Assembly: GCF_003323735.1 (NCBI RefSeq)
Contig: NZ_QOIM01000041.1
Location: forward strand, 186,001 to 250,000
Source of the DNA: Streptomyces reniochalinae
GTDB taxonomy: Bacteria; Actinomycetota; Actinomycetes; Streptomycetales; Streptomycetaceae
Direction: 5' to 3'
Length of the DNA: 64,000 bases
How positions within the stretch are numbered: the stretch's first letter is position 1; the number at the start of each line of letters is the position of its first letter. This document shows positions 8,944 to 17,460 of the stretch, piece by piece. A program made the position numbers and the translations under genes. Below the pieces are notes generated by a model, which was not told where the DNA came from, did no database searches, and saw nothing but the letters and a program-made list of their open reading frames with translations.

Positions 8944-9240
8944 TCAGAACGCGAGCACCATCTGCAACGCTTCGCCGGGCCGTTCGTCCAGCAGCTCGTA
9001 CGCCTGTGCCGCGTCCGCGACCGGCAGCACGTGGCTGACCAGCGAGGCCACGTCCACCCTGCCTTCCTTGACCAGGCGCAGGAAGGTGCGCTGCAACCGC
9101 TCGACACTCCAGCGGCCGTCGAGCGCCTGCGGGACGCCTCCGATCTGCGAGCACACCAGTTGGGCCCGGTTGTGGTGGAACTCGTCCCCGAGCCGCAGCA
9201 CGCCCGGCTGGCCGCCTCCGCCACGGCCGCCGGGTGACCT
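8944..9240 (-). pseudogene. C-terminal remnant of a zinc-binding alcohol dehydrogenase
   Basis: About 86 codons ending at a TGA at 8944 encode only the tail of a medium-chain zinc-binding dehydrogenase: LRLGDEFHHNRAQLVCSQI, then a region leading to a SHVLPVADAAQAYELLDE motif and EALQMVLAF. The catalytic zinc-binding half and the Rossmann core are missing. The homology starts abruptly near 9210, against a Gly-rich stretch, and the divergent oxidoreductase start follows at 9272. In related actinomycete sugar loci I recall such a dehydrogenase beside an isomerase and a Gfo/Idh gene, so this looks like a deletion scar rather than a small gene. A GTG at 9201 could still start an 85-residue product. 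Confidence 0.7.
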
Positions 9241-9271
9241 ATTCCCGCCCCGTACACAGGAGAACAGCACC

Positions 9272-10159
9272 GTGAATCCAGTCTGGCCCCACCCGCCGAT
9301 ACGCGTCGGCCTCGTCGGCGCCGGACCCTGGGCCCGCACCATGCACGCCCGGATGCTCGCCGCCGGGCCCGAGACCGAGCTGGCGGCCGTCTGGGCCCGC
9401 AGGGACGAGGCGGCCACCGCCCTCGCCGCCGAGTACGGGACGAAGGCCGCGGCCTCCTTCGCGGAACTCCTCGACGCGTGCGAGGCGGTGGCCTTCGCGG
9501 TGCCGCCCGCCGTCCAGGCCGAACTGGCCCCGCGAGCCGCCCGCGCCGGCCGGGCCCTGCTGCTGGAGAAGCCGCTCGGCCCCGACCTGGCGGCCGCCCG
9601 CGCCGTCGCCGACGCGGTGGCGGACAGCGGCGTCGTCTCCCAACTGGTCCTCACCAAGCGGTACCACCCCGCCACCCGCCGCTTCCTGGAACGGGCCCGC
9701 GCGACGACCGTCACCGGCGCCCGCTCCTGCTACCTGCACGGCGCCTTCCTCGGCGGCGACCAGGCCACCACCTGGCGCCTGGAGCACGGCGCCCTCCTCG
9801 ACCTCGGCCCGCACCTGCTGGACCTGCTCGACCTGGCCGTCGGCCCGGTCACCACCGTGCGCTCCACCGGCGACCCGCGCCGCTGGATTGAGCTGACCTG
9901 CGCACACGAGAACGGCGCCGTCAGCCAGGCGTCCCTGTCCGGTGCCGTGGCACTGCCCCGGGCCCGCACCCGCATCGAGCTGTACGGGCCCGAGGACGCG
10001 GACGAACTCGTCCACGACACCGCCGGTCTCGACCACGAGGAATGCTGGCCGGTACTGCGCCGCGACTTCGCGACCGCGGCGCGCGGCGGCCGCGCCGGCG
10101 ACCTCGATGCCCGACGCGGGCTGCGGCTCCAGGAACTGCTCGCCCAAGCACTGCGCTGA
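9272..10159 (+). CDS. Gfo/Idh/MocA-family oxidoreductase
   Basis: 295-residue NAD(P)-dependent dehydrogenase, probably acting on a sugar or inositol-like cyclitol. The N-terminal Rossmann motif is RVGLVGAGPWARTMHARML (residues ~10-28). The catalytic-region signature LLLEKPLGPDLAAA contains the conserved EKP lysine. The C-terminal alpha/beta domain includes LLDLGPHLLDLLDL. The start GTG at 9272 has CAGGAGAA 8 bp upstream, and the much longer open frame reaching back to 8165 is antisense to the isomerase gene. It is divergent from the sugar-metabolism genes on the other strand and convergent with the ABC-F gene (5 bp between the ends). Its substrate is probably shared with the neighbouring isomerase. 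Confidence 0.87.
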   Translation: MNPVWPHPPIRVGLVGAGPWARTMHARMLAAGPETELAAVWARRDEAATALAAEYGTKAAASFAELLDACEAVAFAVPPAVQAELAPRAARAGRALLLEKPLGPDLAAARAVADAVADSGVVSQLVLTKRYHPATRRFLERARATTVTGARSCYLHGAFLGGDQATTWRLEHGALLDLGPHLLDLLDLAVGPVTTVRSTGDPRRWIELTCAHENGAVSQASLSGAVALPRARTRIELYGPEDADELVHDTAGLDHEECWPVLRRDFATAARGGRAGDLDARRGLRLQELLAQALR

Positions 10160-10164
10160 ACGCC

Positions 10165-11781
10165 TCACAGCTCCACCGGGTCCACCTCCCGCAGCTCCCC
10201 GTCCACCAGGCCCAGCCACCGGGTGATGCCCACCTCGTGCAGGAACGGGACGTCGTGGCCGGCCACCACCAAGGCGCCCTCGTAGGCCGCCAGGGCCTGC
10301 CGCAGCTGGCGGACGCTCGCCATGTCCAGGTTGTTGGTGGGCTCGTCCAGCATCAGCAGCTGGGGACCAGGCTCGGCGAGCATCACGGCGGCGAGCGTGC
10401 CGCGGAAGCGCTCGCCGCCCGAGAGGGTGCCCACCTGCTGGTCGGCCCGCGCGCCCCGGAAGAGGAACCGCGCCAACTGGGCCCTGATCCGCTGGTTGGT
10501 GGCCTGCGGCGCCAGCTTCGCCACGTTCTCCACCAGGGACAGCGCGTCGTCGAGGACGTCGAGCCGCTGGGGCAGATACCGCAGCGGCACGTGCGTGCGG
10601 ACCTCGCCCGACACCGGCTCCAGTTGCCCGGCGAGGGTACGCAGCAACGTCGTCTTGCCCGCGCCGTTCGACCCGACCAGCGCGATCCGGTCGGGGCCGT
10701 TGACCCGCAGCGTCGCCCGCGCGCCGTTCCGCAGCTCCGCGTCCTGAAGGCTGAGGACCTGCCGCCCGCGCGGCACCGCGGTGAACGGCAGCTCGACGCG
10801 GATCTCCGCGTCGTCCCGCACGCGTTCCTCGGCCTCCTCCAGCCGCTCCTTGGCCTCCTCCAGCCGCTGCTCGTGCATGATGCGGTGCTTGCCCGCCGAC
10901 TCCTGCGCCGCCCGTTTGCGCAGCTTCATCACGGCCCTGGGCTCCCGCTTGTTCGCGTACGCCTTGTTGGCGAACCGTTCCCGCCTGGCCAGCTTCGTAT
11001 GGGCCTCGGCAAGCTCCCGCTTCTGGCGTTTCAGGTCGGTCTCGGCCACGCGCACCATGCGCTCGGCCGCCTCCTGTTCGGCCTCGACCGCCGCCTCGTA
11101 CGCCTCCAGATTGCCGCCGTACCAGGTCACCCCGCCGTCGTGCAGCTCGGCGATCCGGTCGACGAGAGCGAGGAGTTCGCGATCGTGGCTGACCAGCACG
11201 AGCACGCCGGGGAAGGACGCGACCGCGTGGTGCAGCCGCCGCCGCGCCACCCGGTCGAGATTGTTCGTGGGCTCGTCCAGCAGCAGCACGTCAGGCCGGG
11301 CCAGCAGCAGCGCCGCCAGCCGCAGCAGCACCGACTCGCCGCCCGAGACCTCGCCGATGGAGCGGTCGAGACCGACGTGCGCGAGACCGAGCTCGTCCAG
11401 CGTCGCCCGTGCGCGCTCCTCCACGTCCCAGTCGTCGCCGACGGCGGTGAAGTGCTCCTCGGCGACGTCGCCCGCCTCGATGGCGTGCAGCGCCGCGCGG
11501 GCGCGGGCGATCCCCAGCGCCTGATCGACGCGCAGCGACGTGTCCAGGGTCAGGTCCTGCGGCAGATAGCCGACCTCCCCGGCGACCTTGACGCTGCCCA
11601 CCTCGGGCCGCAGTACGCCGGCGATCAGTTTCAGCACGGTGGACTTTCCGGTGCCGTTGAGCCCGATCAGCCCCGTGCGCCCGGGGCCGAAGGACAGGTC
11701 GAGATCGGTGAGGACGGGCGTACCGTCCGGCCAGGAAAAGGCCAGCCGGGTACAGGTCACAGCGGGGGAATGGGTATTCAC
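10165..11781 (-). CDS. ABC-F family ATPase (ribosome-associated)
   Basis: 538-residue soluble protein with two ABC ATPase domains and no membrane segment. The first Walker A is GLNGTGKST, the first signature is EVSGGESVLLRLA, and Walker B is LLLDEPTNNLDR. A charged linker (the P-site tRNA interaction motif region; Lys/Arg/Glu-rich, about residues 200-290) separates it from a second domain with Walker A GSNGAGKTT, signature TLSGGERFRG and Walker B LMLDEPTNNLD. ABC-F proteins act on the ribosome; some give antibiotic protection, others are housekeeping translation factors. The GTG at 11781 is preceded by AGGAGG at ideal spacing; an in-frame ATG at 11889 is not supported by homology. The class cannot be settled by eye. 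Confidence 0.88.
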   Translation of the reverse strand: MNTHSPAVTCTRLAFSWPDGTPVLTDLDLSFGPGRTGLIGLNGTGKSTVLKLIAGVLRPEVGSVKVAGEVGYLPQDLTLDTSLRVDQALGIARARAALHAIEAGDVAEEHFTAVGDDWDVEERARATLDELGLAHVGLDRSIGEVSGGESVLLRLAALLLARPDVLLLDEPTNNLDRVARRRLHHAVASFPGVLVLVSHDRELLALVDRIAELHDGGVTWYGGNLEAYEAAVEAEQEAAERMVRVAETDLKRQKRELAEAHTKLARRERFANKAYANKREPRAVMKLRKRAAQESAGKHRIMHEQRLEEAKERLEEAEERVRDDAEIRVELPFTAVPRGRQVLSLQDAELRNGARATLRVNGPDRIALVGSNGAGKTTLLRTLAGQLEPVSGEVRTHVPLRYLPQRLDVLDDALSLVENVAKLAPQATNQRIRAQLARFLFRGARADQQVGTLSGGERFRGTLAAVMLAEPGPQLLMLDEPTNNLDMASVRQLRQALAAYEGALVVAGHDVPFLHEVGITRWLGLVDGELREVDPVEL

Positions 11782-12068
11782 GGGGGCCTCCTGGTCGCCT
11801 CGCGAAGGGCGGTGGACAACGCGGGAGACACCGGACCCCGAAGACGGGATACACGGGGGCGGAAACCAGCAGGAGAGCGGCTCCGACACGGGGTCGGCTC
11901 ACTTCCGAGGTCACACACGTGGCACACAGAGCGGGGCACACGGCGTCTCAGACCTCAGACGAGCAAGACCTCTCCGATCAACGACAACAGAGCCGCCCGA
12001 AACCATACGGGCCGCCCGCCCGCCGTGCAAGACTTTTCGGGCACGCGGCGGTGTGCTGTGCTGCCGGT
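11782..12068 (-). promoter_or_regulatory. Long 5' region of the ABC-F gene, shared with divergent nitroreductase
   Basis: 287 bp without an assigned gene. On the minus strand a short GTG-initiated frame begins at 11941 and overlaps the ABC-F start out of frame. Inducible antibiotic-resistance ABC-F genes often carry a leader peptide and attenuator in such a position. I see no convincing terminator/anti-terminator pair here, so the regulatory role is only a possibility. Confidence 0.25.
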
Positions 12069-12752
12069 ATGGTCCATACCACGCAGTCCGATCCGGGGCC
12101 TGCCCGGCACCCGACCGTGCCGCTGCGCCCGATGCGGGTCACCGCCCAGCAGGCCGAAGAGCGCGCCGAGGCGTTCCACGCCCTCATGGAGCGGCGCCGC
12201 ACCGTCCGCGACTTCGACCACCGGCCCCTGCCCGAAGGGGTGCTGGAGTGGGCCGTGCGCACCGCTTCCACCGCACCCAGCGGGGCCCACGTCCAGCCGT
12301 GGCGCTTCGTCGTGCTCACCGACCCCGAGCGCAAACGGCGGCTGCGCGAGGCGGCGGAGGCAGAGGAGCGCGAGTTCTACGGACGCAGGGCCTCCGACGA
12401 GTGGCTGACGGCCCTCGCTCCGCTGGGCACCGACGCGCACAAGCCGTTCCTGGAGACGGCGCCCGCCGTCATCGTCGTCTTCGAGGTCCACAAGGGCCCG
12501 CACACGCCGCGCCCCTACTACACGAAGGAGTCCGTCGGTATCGCCGTCGGCTTCCTCCTCGCCACGCTCCACCAGGCGGGCCTGGCCACCCTCACCCACA
12601 CGCCCAGCCCCATGCGCTTCCTCAACGAGGTCTGCGAACGGCCCGCGGAGGAGCGCGGCGCCTACGTCATCCCCGTCGGCTACCCGGCCCCCGACGCACG
12701 GGTGCCCGACCTGCGGCGCAAGCCACTGGAAGAAGTGATGATCGTGTTGTGA
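12069..12752 (+). CDS. Nitroreductase-family flavoprotein, iodotyrosine-deiodinase-like
   Basis: 227-residue FMN-binding protein. The start of the fold is RRRTVRDFDHRPLPEGVLEW, followed by the phosphate/FMN-binding STAPSGAHVQPWRFVVL. The later segments YYTKESVGIAVGFLLATLH and TLTHTPSPMRFLN, ending in VPDLRRKPLEEV, resemble the iodotyrosine deiodinase branch more than classical NfsA/NfsB. Those enzymes reductively dehalogenate halotyrosines, and bacterial homologues are often of unknown substrate. ATG 12069 is chosen; a second ATG 54 bp downstream (MRVTAQQ) is possible. It is divergent from the ABC-F gene and 72 bp upstream of the lipoprotein gene. Confidence 0.85.
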   Translation: MVHTTQSDPGPARHPTVPLRPMRVTAQQAEERAEAFHALMERRRTVRDFDHRPLPEGVLEWAVRTASTAPSGAHVQPWRFVVLTDPERKRRLREAAEAEEREFYGRRASDEWLTALAPLGTDAHKPFLETAPAVIVVFEVHKGPHTPRPYYTKESVGIAVGFLLATLHQAGLATLTHTPSPMRFLNEVCERPAEERGAYVIPVGYPAPDARVPDLRRKPLEEVMIVL

Positions 12753-12824
12753 CCATCCTGCCGTCCCGCCCGTGCCCGGCACCGTGCATACTCCTGCTCA
12801 CCACAGTGACGAAGGGGAACACAC

Positions 12825-13889
12825 ATGCACAGTTGGGCACGGGGGACAGCAGGTCTCGCCTGCGCGGGCAGCCTCGTCCTCGCGGCGGCCGGGTGCGGCG
12901 GCTCGGACAGCGCGCGGGACGCGGCAGGCGGCGGAGCCAAGGCCGCGGACGCCGAGGACCGGCCCGCGAGAGGGGTCGTCACCCGCGCGCAGGCCGGCAA
13001 GATCTTCGACCGCTACGAGCGCATCAACAACCGGGCCAACAAGCACTCGGACGCGAAAGTGATCTCCCAGGCCGAGGCCGGTCCCCTCTACCAGGAGAGC
13101 AAGGCCACCTTCCGGCTCCAGAAGAACTGGAAGAAGAAGCGGATCGAGGAGTACAAGGAGCCCTTCAACTACATCGACCGGAAGTTCTACATACCGCGCA
13201 AGGGCACCGCCGACTGGTTCGTGATGGTGGCCCACTCCAAGAGCCCCGGCCAGAAGAAGAACACGTACCCGGGCATCTTCGTCATGCAGAAGAAGAGCCA
13301 GGGCTGGCGGCTCGTCGCCGCCAGCTACAGCGACACCACCAAGATCCCGCGCATCGCCCAGGACAAGGACGGCTTCGCGCAGCCCGTGACCGACCCGGAC
13401 AAGAAGCGCGGCGCACTCGCCCCCTCCGGCCTCTCCGACGCCCTGTTCGACCTCTACAGCGAGGAAGGGGCGACCGAGTCCACCGGGTTCGCCTCCTCCA
13501 AGGCCACCCGCTGGATCCGCAAGGTGCCCAAGACCCAGAACAAGCTGCTCAGCCCCTACGCCGAGGCCGTCTTCAGCCGCGGCGAGTCCGGCGACGAGCA
13601 GCTGCACGCGCTGCGCACCAGCGACGGCGGCGCGCTCGCCCTCTTCAGCACGCAGGTGCGCGAGCACGACCGGGGCACACAGGCGACCGCCACCATCCAC
13701 CCCTCCGGCGAGATGAAGGTCTACGTCGGTGAGACGGGACGGCCCTCCTTCTTCGTCGACTGGCTGCACCAGTCCAGCGCCCACCTGCCGCCCCACGGCA
13801 AGGCCCGGCTGCTGTCCTCCGAATACATCATGACGGGCGCGGCGCCCGGCACCGATTCCGAGGGCCGCATGCCGGGCGTCACCAGCTGA
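12825..13889 (+). CDS. Putative lipoprotein, lysine-rich, function unknown
   Basis: 354-residue exported protein. A short basic start and hydrophobic core lead to the lipobox LAAAGC, with Cys at residue 24, so it should be diacylglyceryl-anchored on the outer face of the membrane. The following ~30 residues are a Gly/Ala/Asp linker. The body has many Lys-rich, Tyr-containing segments (for example FRLQKNWKKKRIEEYKEPF and YIPRKGTADWFVMVAHSK) with the alternation typical of beta-rich extracytoplasmic domains. I recognise no enzyme motif. The ATG follows GACGAAGGGGA. It may be co-transcribed with the nitroreductase and ends at a strong hairpin. Confidence 0.8.
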   Translation: MHSWARGTAGLACAGSLVLAAAGCGGSDSARDAAGGGAKAADAEDRPARGVVTRAQAGKIFDRYERINNRANKHSDAKVISQAEAGPLYQESKATFRLQKNWKKKRIEEYKEPFNYIDRKFYIPRKGTADWFVMVAHSKSPGQKKNTYPGIFVMQKKSQGWRLVAASYSDTTKIPRIAQDKDGFAQPVTDPDKKRGALAPSGLSDALFDLYSEEGATESTGFASSKATRWIRKVPKTQNKLLSPYAEAVFSRGESGDEQLHALRTSDGGALALFSTQVREHDRGTQATATIHPSGEMKVYVGETGRPSFFVDWLHQSSAHLPPHGKARLLSSEYIMTGAAPGTDSEGRMPGVTS

Positions 13890-13895
13890 GGCGCG

Positions 13896-13940
13896 CTCCG
13901 GTGGTGTCCGCGTCCCGCCAGGGCACGGACACCACCGGAG
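13896..13940. terminator. Perfect 15-bp hairpin between convergent lipoprotein and tex genes
   Basis: CTCCGGTGGTGTCCG (13896-13910) is exactly complementary to CGGACACCACCGGAG (13926-13940), with a 15-nt loop. It begins six bases after the lipoprotein stop and ends 12 bases before the tex stop, so it can act as a shared transcription terminator. No U-tract follows. Confidence 0.85.
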
Positions 13941-13952
13941 CGGTACGGAACC

Positions 13953-16361
13953 TCAGGCCAGGCCGGCCCGGCGCAGCGCCTCCGCCATCTCGCTGTTCGC
14001 CGGCGCGGACGCGGCGGACCCGCGACGCTGGCCTCCGCCGCCGCCCTTGCCGCCCCCACCGCCCTTGCCGCCGCCGTTCCTGCCGCCCTCGCGGGGCGAG
14101 CCCTGGCGCTGGCGCGGGGCGCCGCCCCGCTGCTGCTGCCGGTCGCGGGAGCCGCCACGGCGGCCCTCGCCGCCCTGCGCGCCCGGCTCGTCGTCGAGGC
14201 GCAGCGTCAGCGAGATCCGCTTGCGCGCCTCGTCCACGTCCAGTACGCGGACCTTGACGATGTCGCCCGGCTTGACGACGTCGCGCGGGTCCTTCACGAA
14301 CGTCTTGGACATGGCCGAGACGTGGACGAGTCCGTCCTGGTGGACGCCGACGTCGACGAAGGCGCCGAACGCCGCGACGTTCGTCACCACCCCCTCCAGC
14401 ACCATGCCGGAGGCCAGGTCGCCCAGCTTCTCGACGCCCTCCTTGAAGCTCGCCGTACGGAAGGCGGGTCGCGGGTCGCGGCCCGGCTTCTCCAGCTCGC
14501 CCAGGATGTCGGTGACCGTCGGCAGACCGAACGAACCGTCCACGAACTGCTGCGGATCCAGGGCCCGCAGCACCTTCGTGTTGCCGATCAGCGACGCCAC
14601 GTCGGTACCCGAGGTGGCGACGATCCCGCGCACCACCGGATACGCCTCCGGGTGCACCGCCGAGGCGTCCAGCGGGTCCTCGCCGCCGCGGATGCGCAGG
14701 AAGCCGGCGCACTGCTCGAACGCCTTGGGCCCGAGCCGCGAGACGTCCTTGAGCTCCGTACGGCTCTTGAACGGCCCGTTGGCGTCCCGGTGGGCGACGA
14801 TGTTCTCCGCGAGGCCCGAGCCGATGCCCGAGACCCGGGAGAGCAACGGCGCCGAGGCGGTGTTGACGTCCACACCGACGCCGTTCACACAGTCCTCCAC
14901 CACCGCGTCCAGCGAGCGCGACAGCTTCACCTCGGACAGGTCGTGCTGGTACTGGCCGACGCCGATGGACTTCGGGTCGATCTTGACCAGCTCGGCCAGC
15001 GGGTCCTGGAGGCGGCGGGCGATGGAGACGGCGCCGCGCAAGGACACGTCGAGGCCGGGCAGCTCCTGGGAGGCGTAGGCGGACGCGGAGTACACCGAGG
15101 CGCCCGCCTCGGAGACCATCACCTTCGTCAGCTTCAGTTCGGGTTTGGCGGCGAGGAGTTCACCGGCGAGCTTGTCCGTCTCCCGGGAGGCCGTGCCGTT
15201 GCCGATGGCGACCAGCTCGACCTCGTACGTCTCGGCGAGCGCCGCGAGCCTGGCCAGGGCCTCGTCCCACTGCTTCTGCGGCGCGTGCGGGTAGACCGTG
15301 TCGGTGGCGGCGACCTTGCCCGTCGCGTCGATCACCGCCACCTTCACGCCCGTACGCAGCCCCGGGTCGAGGCCGAGGGTGGCACGGGTGCCGGCGGGCG
15401 CGGCGAGCAGCAGGTCACGCAGGTTGGTGGCGAAGACCCGCACCGCCTCGTCCTCGGCGACCGTCCGCAGCCGTGTGCGCACATCGATGCCCAGGTGGAC
15501 CAGGACACGCGTACGCCACGCCCAGCGCACCGTCTCGGCCAGCCACGCGTCGGCCGGACGCCCCTCGTCGCGCACGCCGAAACGCTGCGCGATGGAGCGC
15601 TCGTAGGACGTGGGGCCCTCGCTCTGATCACCCGCGGGCTCCGGGGCGAGGGTCAGGTCGAGGACCTCCTCCTTCTCGCCGCGCAGCATGGCCAGGATCC
15701 GGTGCGAGGGCAGCTCGGTGAACGCCTCGGAGAAGTCGAAGTAGTCGGCGAACTTCGCGCCCTGCGCCTCCTTGCCCTCGCGCACCGTGGCGGCCAGCCG
15801 GCCGCGCTCCCACATGCGCTCGCGCAGCTCGCCGATCAGGTCGGCGTCCTCGCCGAAGCGCTCGGTGAGGATGGCGCGGGCGCCCTCCAGCGCCGCTGAG
15901 GCGTCCGCGACGCCCTTGTCGGCGTCGACGAAGGCGGCGGCGGCCACGGCCGGTTCCACCGTCGGGTCCGCCAGCAGCCCCTCGGCCAGCGGCTCCAGAC
16001 CGGCCTCGCGGGCGATCTGCGCCTTGGTGCGCCGCTTGGGCTTGAACGGCAGGTAGATGTCCTCGAGCCGCGCCTTGGACTCGGCGGCACGGATGCGCGT
16101 CTCCAGCTCCTCGGTGAGCTTGTCCTGCGAGCGCACGGACTCCAGGATCGCCTCGCGCCGCTCCTCCAGCTCCCGCAGATAGCGCAGCCGCTCCTCCAGT
16201 GAGCGCAGCTGCGCGTCGTCGAGCATCTCGGTCGCTTCCTTGCGGTAGCGCGCGATGAAGGGCACGGTCGACCCGCCGTCGAGCAGCTCGACAGCGGCAC
16301 GGACCTGCCGCTCGCGTACGCCGAGCTCCTCGGCGATCCTGCCTTCGATGGTCGTCGTCAC
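13953..16361 (-). CDS. tex: Tex-family RNA-binding transcription accessory protein
   Basis: 802-residue nucleic-acid-binding protein linked to transcription. Domain order follows Tex/Spt6: an N-terminal helical domain (VPFIARYRKEATEMLDD near residue 40), a YqgF/RNase-H-like domain (LGLDPGLRTGVKVAVID, about 320-430), helix-hairpin-helix repeats (VGVDVNTASAPLLSRVSGIG, then SRLGPKAFEQCAGFLRI, about 490-590) and an S1 domain (GVVTNVAAFGAFVDVGVHQ, about 640-710). The last ~90 residues are an unusual Arg/Gly/Gln tail with GGKGG repeats, beyond the normal ~720-residue core. The GTG at 16361 matches the family start VTTTIEGRIAEEL; an upstream open stretch to 16490 is not conserved. It is monocistronic. 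Confidence 0.93.
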   Translation of the reverse strand: MTTTIEGRIAEELGVRERQVRAAVELLDGGSTVPFIARYRKEATEMLDDAQLRSLEERLRYLRELEERREAILESVRSQDKLTEELETRIRAAESKARLEDIYLPFKPKRRTKAQIAREAGLEPLAEGLLADPTVEPAVAAAAFVDADKGVADASAALEGARAILTERFGEDADLIGELRERMWERGRLAATVREGKEAQGAKFADYFDFSEAFTELPSHRILAMLRGEKEEVLDLTLAPEPAGDQSEGPTSYERSIAQRFGVRDEGRPADAWLAETVRWAWRTRVLVHLGIDVRTRLRTVAEDEAVRVFATNLRDLLLAAPAGTRATLGLDPGLRTGVKVAVIDATGKVAATDTVYPHAPQKQWDEALARLAALAETYEVELVAIGNGTASRETDKLAGELLAAKPELKLTKVMVSEAGASVYSASAYASQELPGLDVSLRGAVSIARRLQDPLAELVKIDPKSIGVGQYQHDLSEVKLSRSLDAVVEDCVNGVGVDVNTASAPLLSRVSGIGSGLAENIVAHRDANGPFKSRTELKDVSRLGPKAFEQCAGFLRIRGGEDPLDASAVHPEAYPVVRGIVATSGTDVASLIGNTKVLRALDPQQFVDGSFGLPTVTDILGELEKPGRDPRPAFRTASFKEGVEKLGDLASGMVLEGVVTNVAAFGAFVDVGVHQDGLVHVSAMSKTFVKDPRDVVKPGDIVKVRVLDVDEARKRISLTLRLDDEPGAQGGEGRRGGSRDRQQQRGGAPRQRQGSPREGGRNGGGKGGGGGKGGGGGQRRGSAASAPANSEMAEALRRAGLA

Positions 16362-16511
16362 GATGGTTGGTTCCGCCTTCTCGGTGCTGTGGTCCCCCGG
16401 TAGGCATGCATTGTGGCAGGCCGGTCCGACACCCGGGCGCAGGCGGGCGCCGTCGGAGCCGTTACGCGCGGGCGCGGGACGGCTCCGCACGCGGCGCTCG
16501 GCGGGCTCCGC

Positions 16512-17384
16512 TCAGTCCTTGCCGAACGCGTCAGCGGGGAAGGCGCCGGCCTCGGCCGCGGTGCGCGCGAAGTCCGACGCCAGCTCGGTCAGCCGGGCCA
16601 CGTCCGCGGCGCCCAGCAGCTCGTAGGGGCGGCGGTCGAGCCGGTCGGTCTCCTCCTCCAGGTGCTTGCGCAGCGCGGTGCCCTGCTCGGTCAGCTCCCC
16701 GTCGTCGCCCAGCAGCCCGCGCTCGGTCAGCCTGCGCTGCGCGGCCGCCCAGTCCTGCGCGTTGTAACCGCGGGTGCTCATGGCCCACTTCGGGCTCATA
16801 CCGCGCCCGCTGGCCGTGTGGCTGACCACGGCCTCCAGCGCGTCGAGCTCGGCGTGCTGGAGCGCGGCGATGTGGCCGTCCCCGCGGTGCTCGCGCAGCA
16901 GCGTCGCGGCGTGCCACAGCGCCAGGTGCGGGGCCGTCTCGAGCGGTGGGGTGGGCAGGTCGGCGTTGGCGGAGTGGAGCGGACGTCCGGAGCGGGTGCA
17001 GCCCTCGGCGGCGCGCAGGGCCAGCCGGGCGGCCTCGGCCATCTGCGGGGAGGCGACGGTCTCCTCGCCCAGCAGGTGCCGCAGCGTCGCGTCGACGGCC
17101 CGCAGCCGAGCGGCCAGCACGGTCTCGGGGGAGGCCGCGTCCCACACCTCGGGGACGAAGCGGGCGACCAGGGAGTGGCTGTAGTTGTAGAACGTGGCCG
17201 TCACCGTGCCGGCGCCCACGGCACCCAGCGGCGCGGAGCGCGTGGCCAGGTTGATGGCGTGCGGGTCGTCGATGCCGTAGGGCGCCAGTTCCCTGCCCAG
17301 CGCGGGTGAGAAGTACAGCGCGGAGTGCAGGACGTTGAGGGCGTTGTGACAGCGCCGCCCGGCGCGTTCGGGAAGTGACGTCAT
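16512..17384 (-). CDS. SCO6745-family helical protein
   Basis: 290-residue, Ala/Leu-rich, largely alpha-helical cytosolic protein. It resembles the actinomycete SCO6745 family: an N-terminal AGRRCHNALNVLHSALYFSP segment, an internal FYNYSHSLV stretch, and a C-terminal region (AQRRLTERGLLGDDGELTEQG) that looks like a MarR-type winged-helix half. No catalytic motif is visible and the role is unknown; a ligand-sensing regulator is conceivable. The ATG at 17384 is the first codon of the conserved region. It follows the enoyl-CoA hydratase gene on the same strand with a 76-bp gap, so the two could form one transcript. Confidence 0.72.
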   Translation of the reverse strand: MTSLPERAGRRCHNALNVLHSALYFSPALGRELAPYGIDDPHAINLATRSAPLGAVGAGTVTATFYNYSHSLVARFVPEVWDAASPETVLAARLRAVDATLRHLLGEETVASPQMAEAARLALRAAEGCTRSGRPLHSANADLPTPPLETAPHLALWHAATLLREHRGDGHIAALQHAELDALEAVVSHTASGRGMSPKWAMSTRGYNAQDWAAAQRRLTERGLLGDDGELTEQGTALRKHLEEETDRLDRRPYELLGAADVARLTELASDFARTAAEAGAFPADAFGKD

Positions 17385-17460
17385 GCCCGTACGCTACCGG
17401 GCGGTACGGTCGACCAGAAGGGCAGGGGAACCGGCTGTTCCGCTCGGCCGGGGCCCCGTG

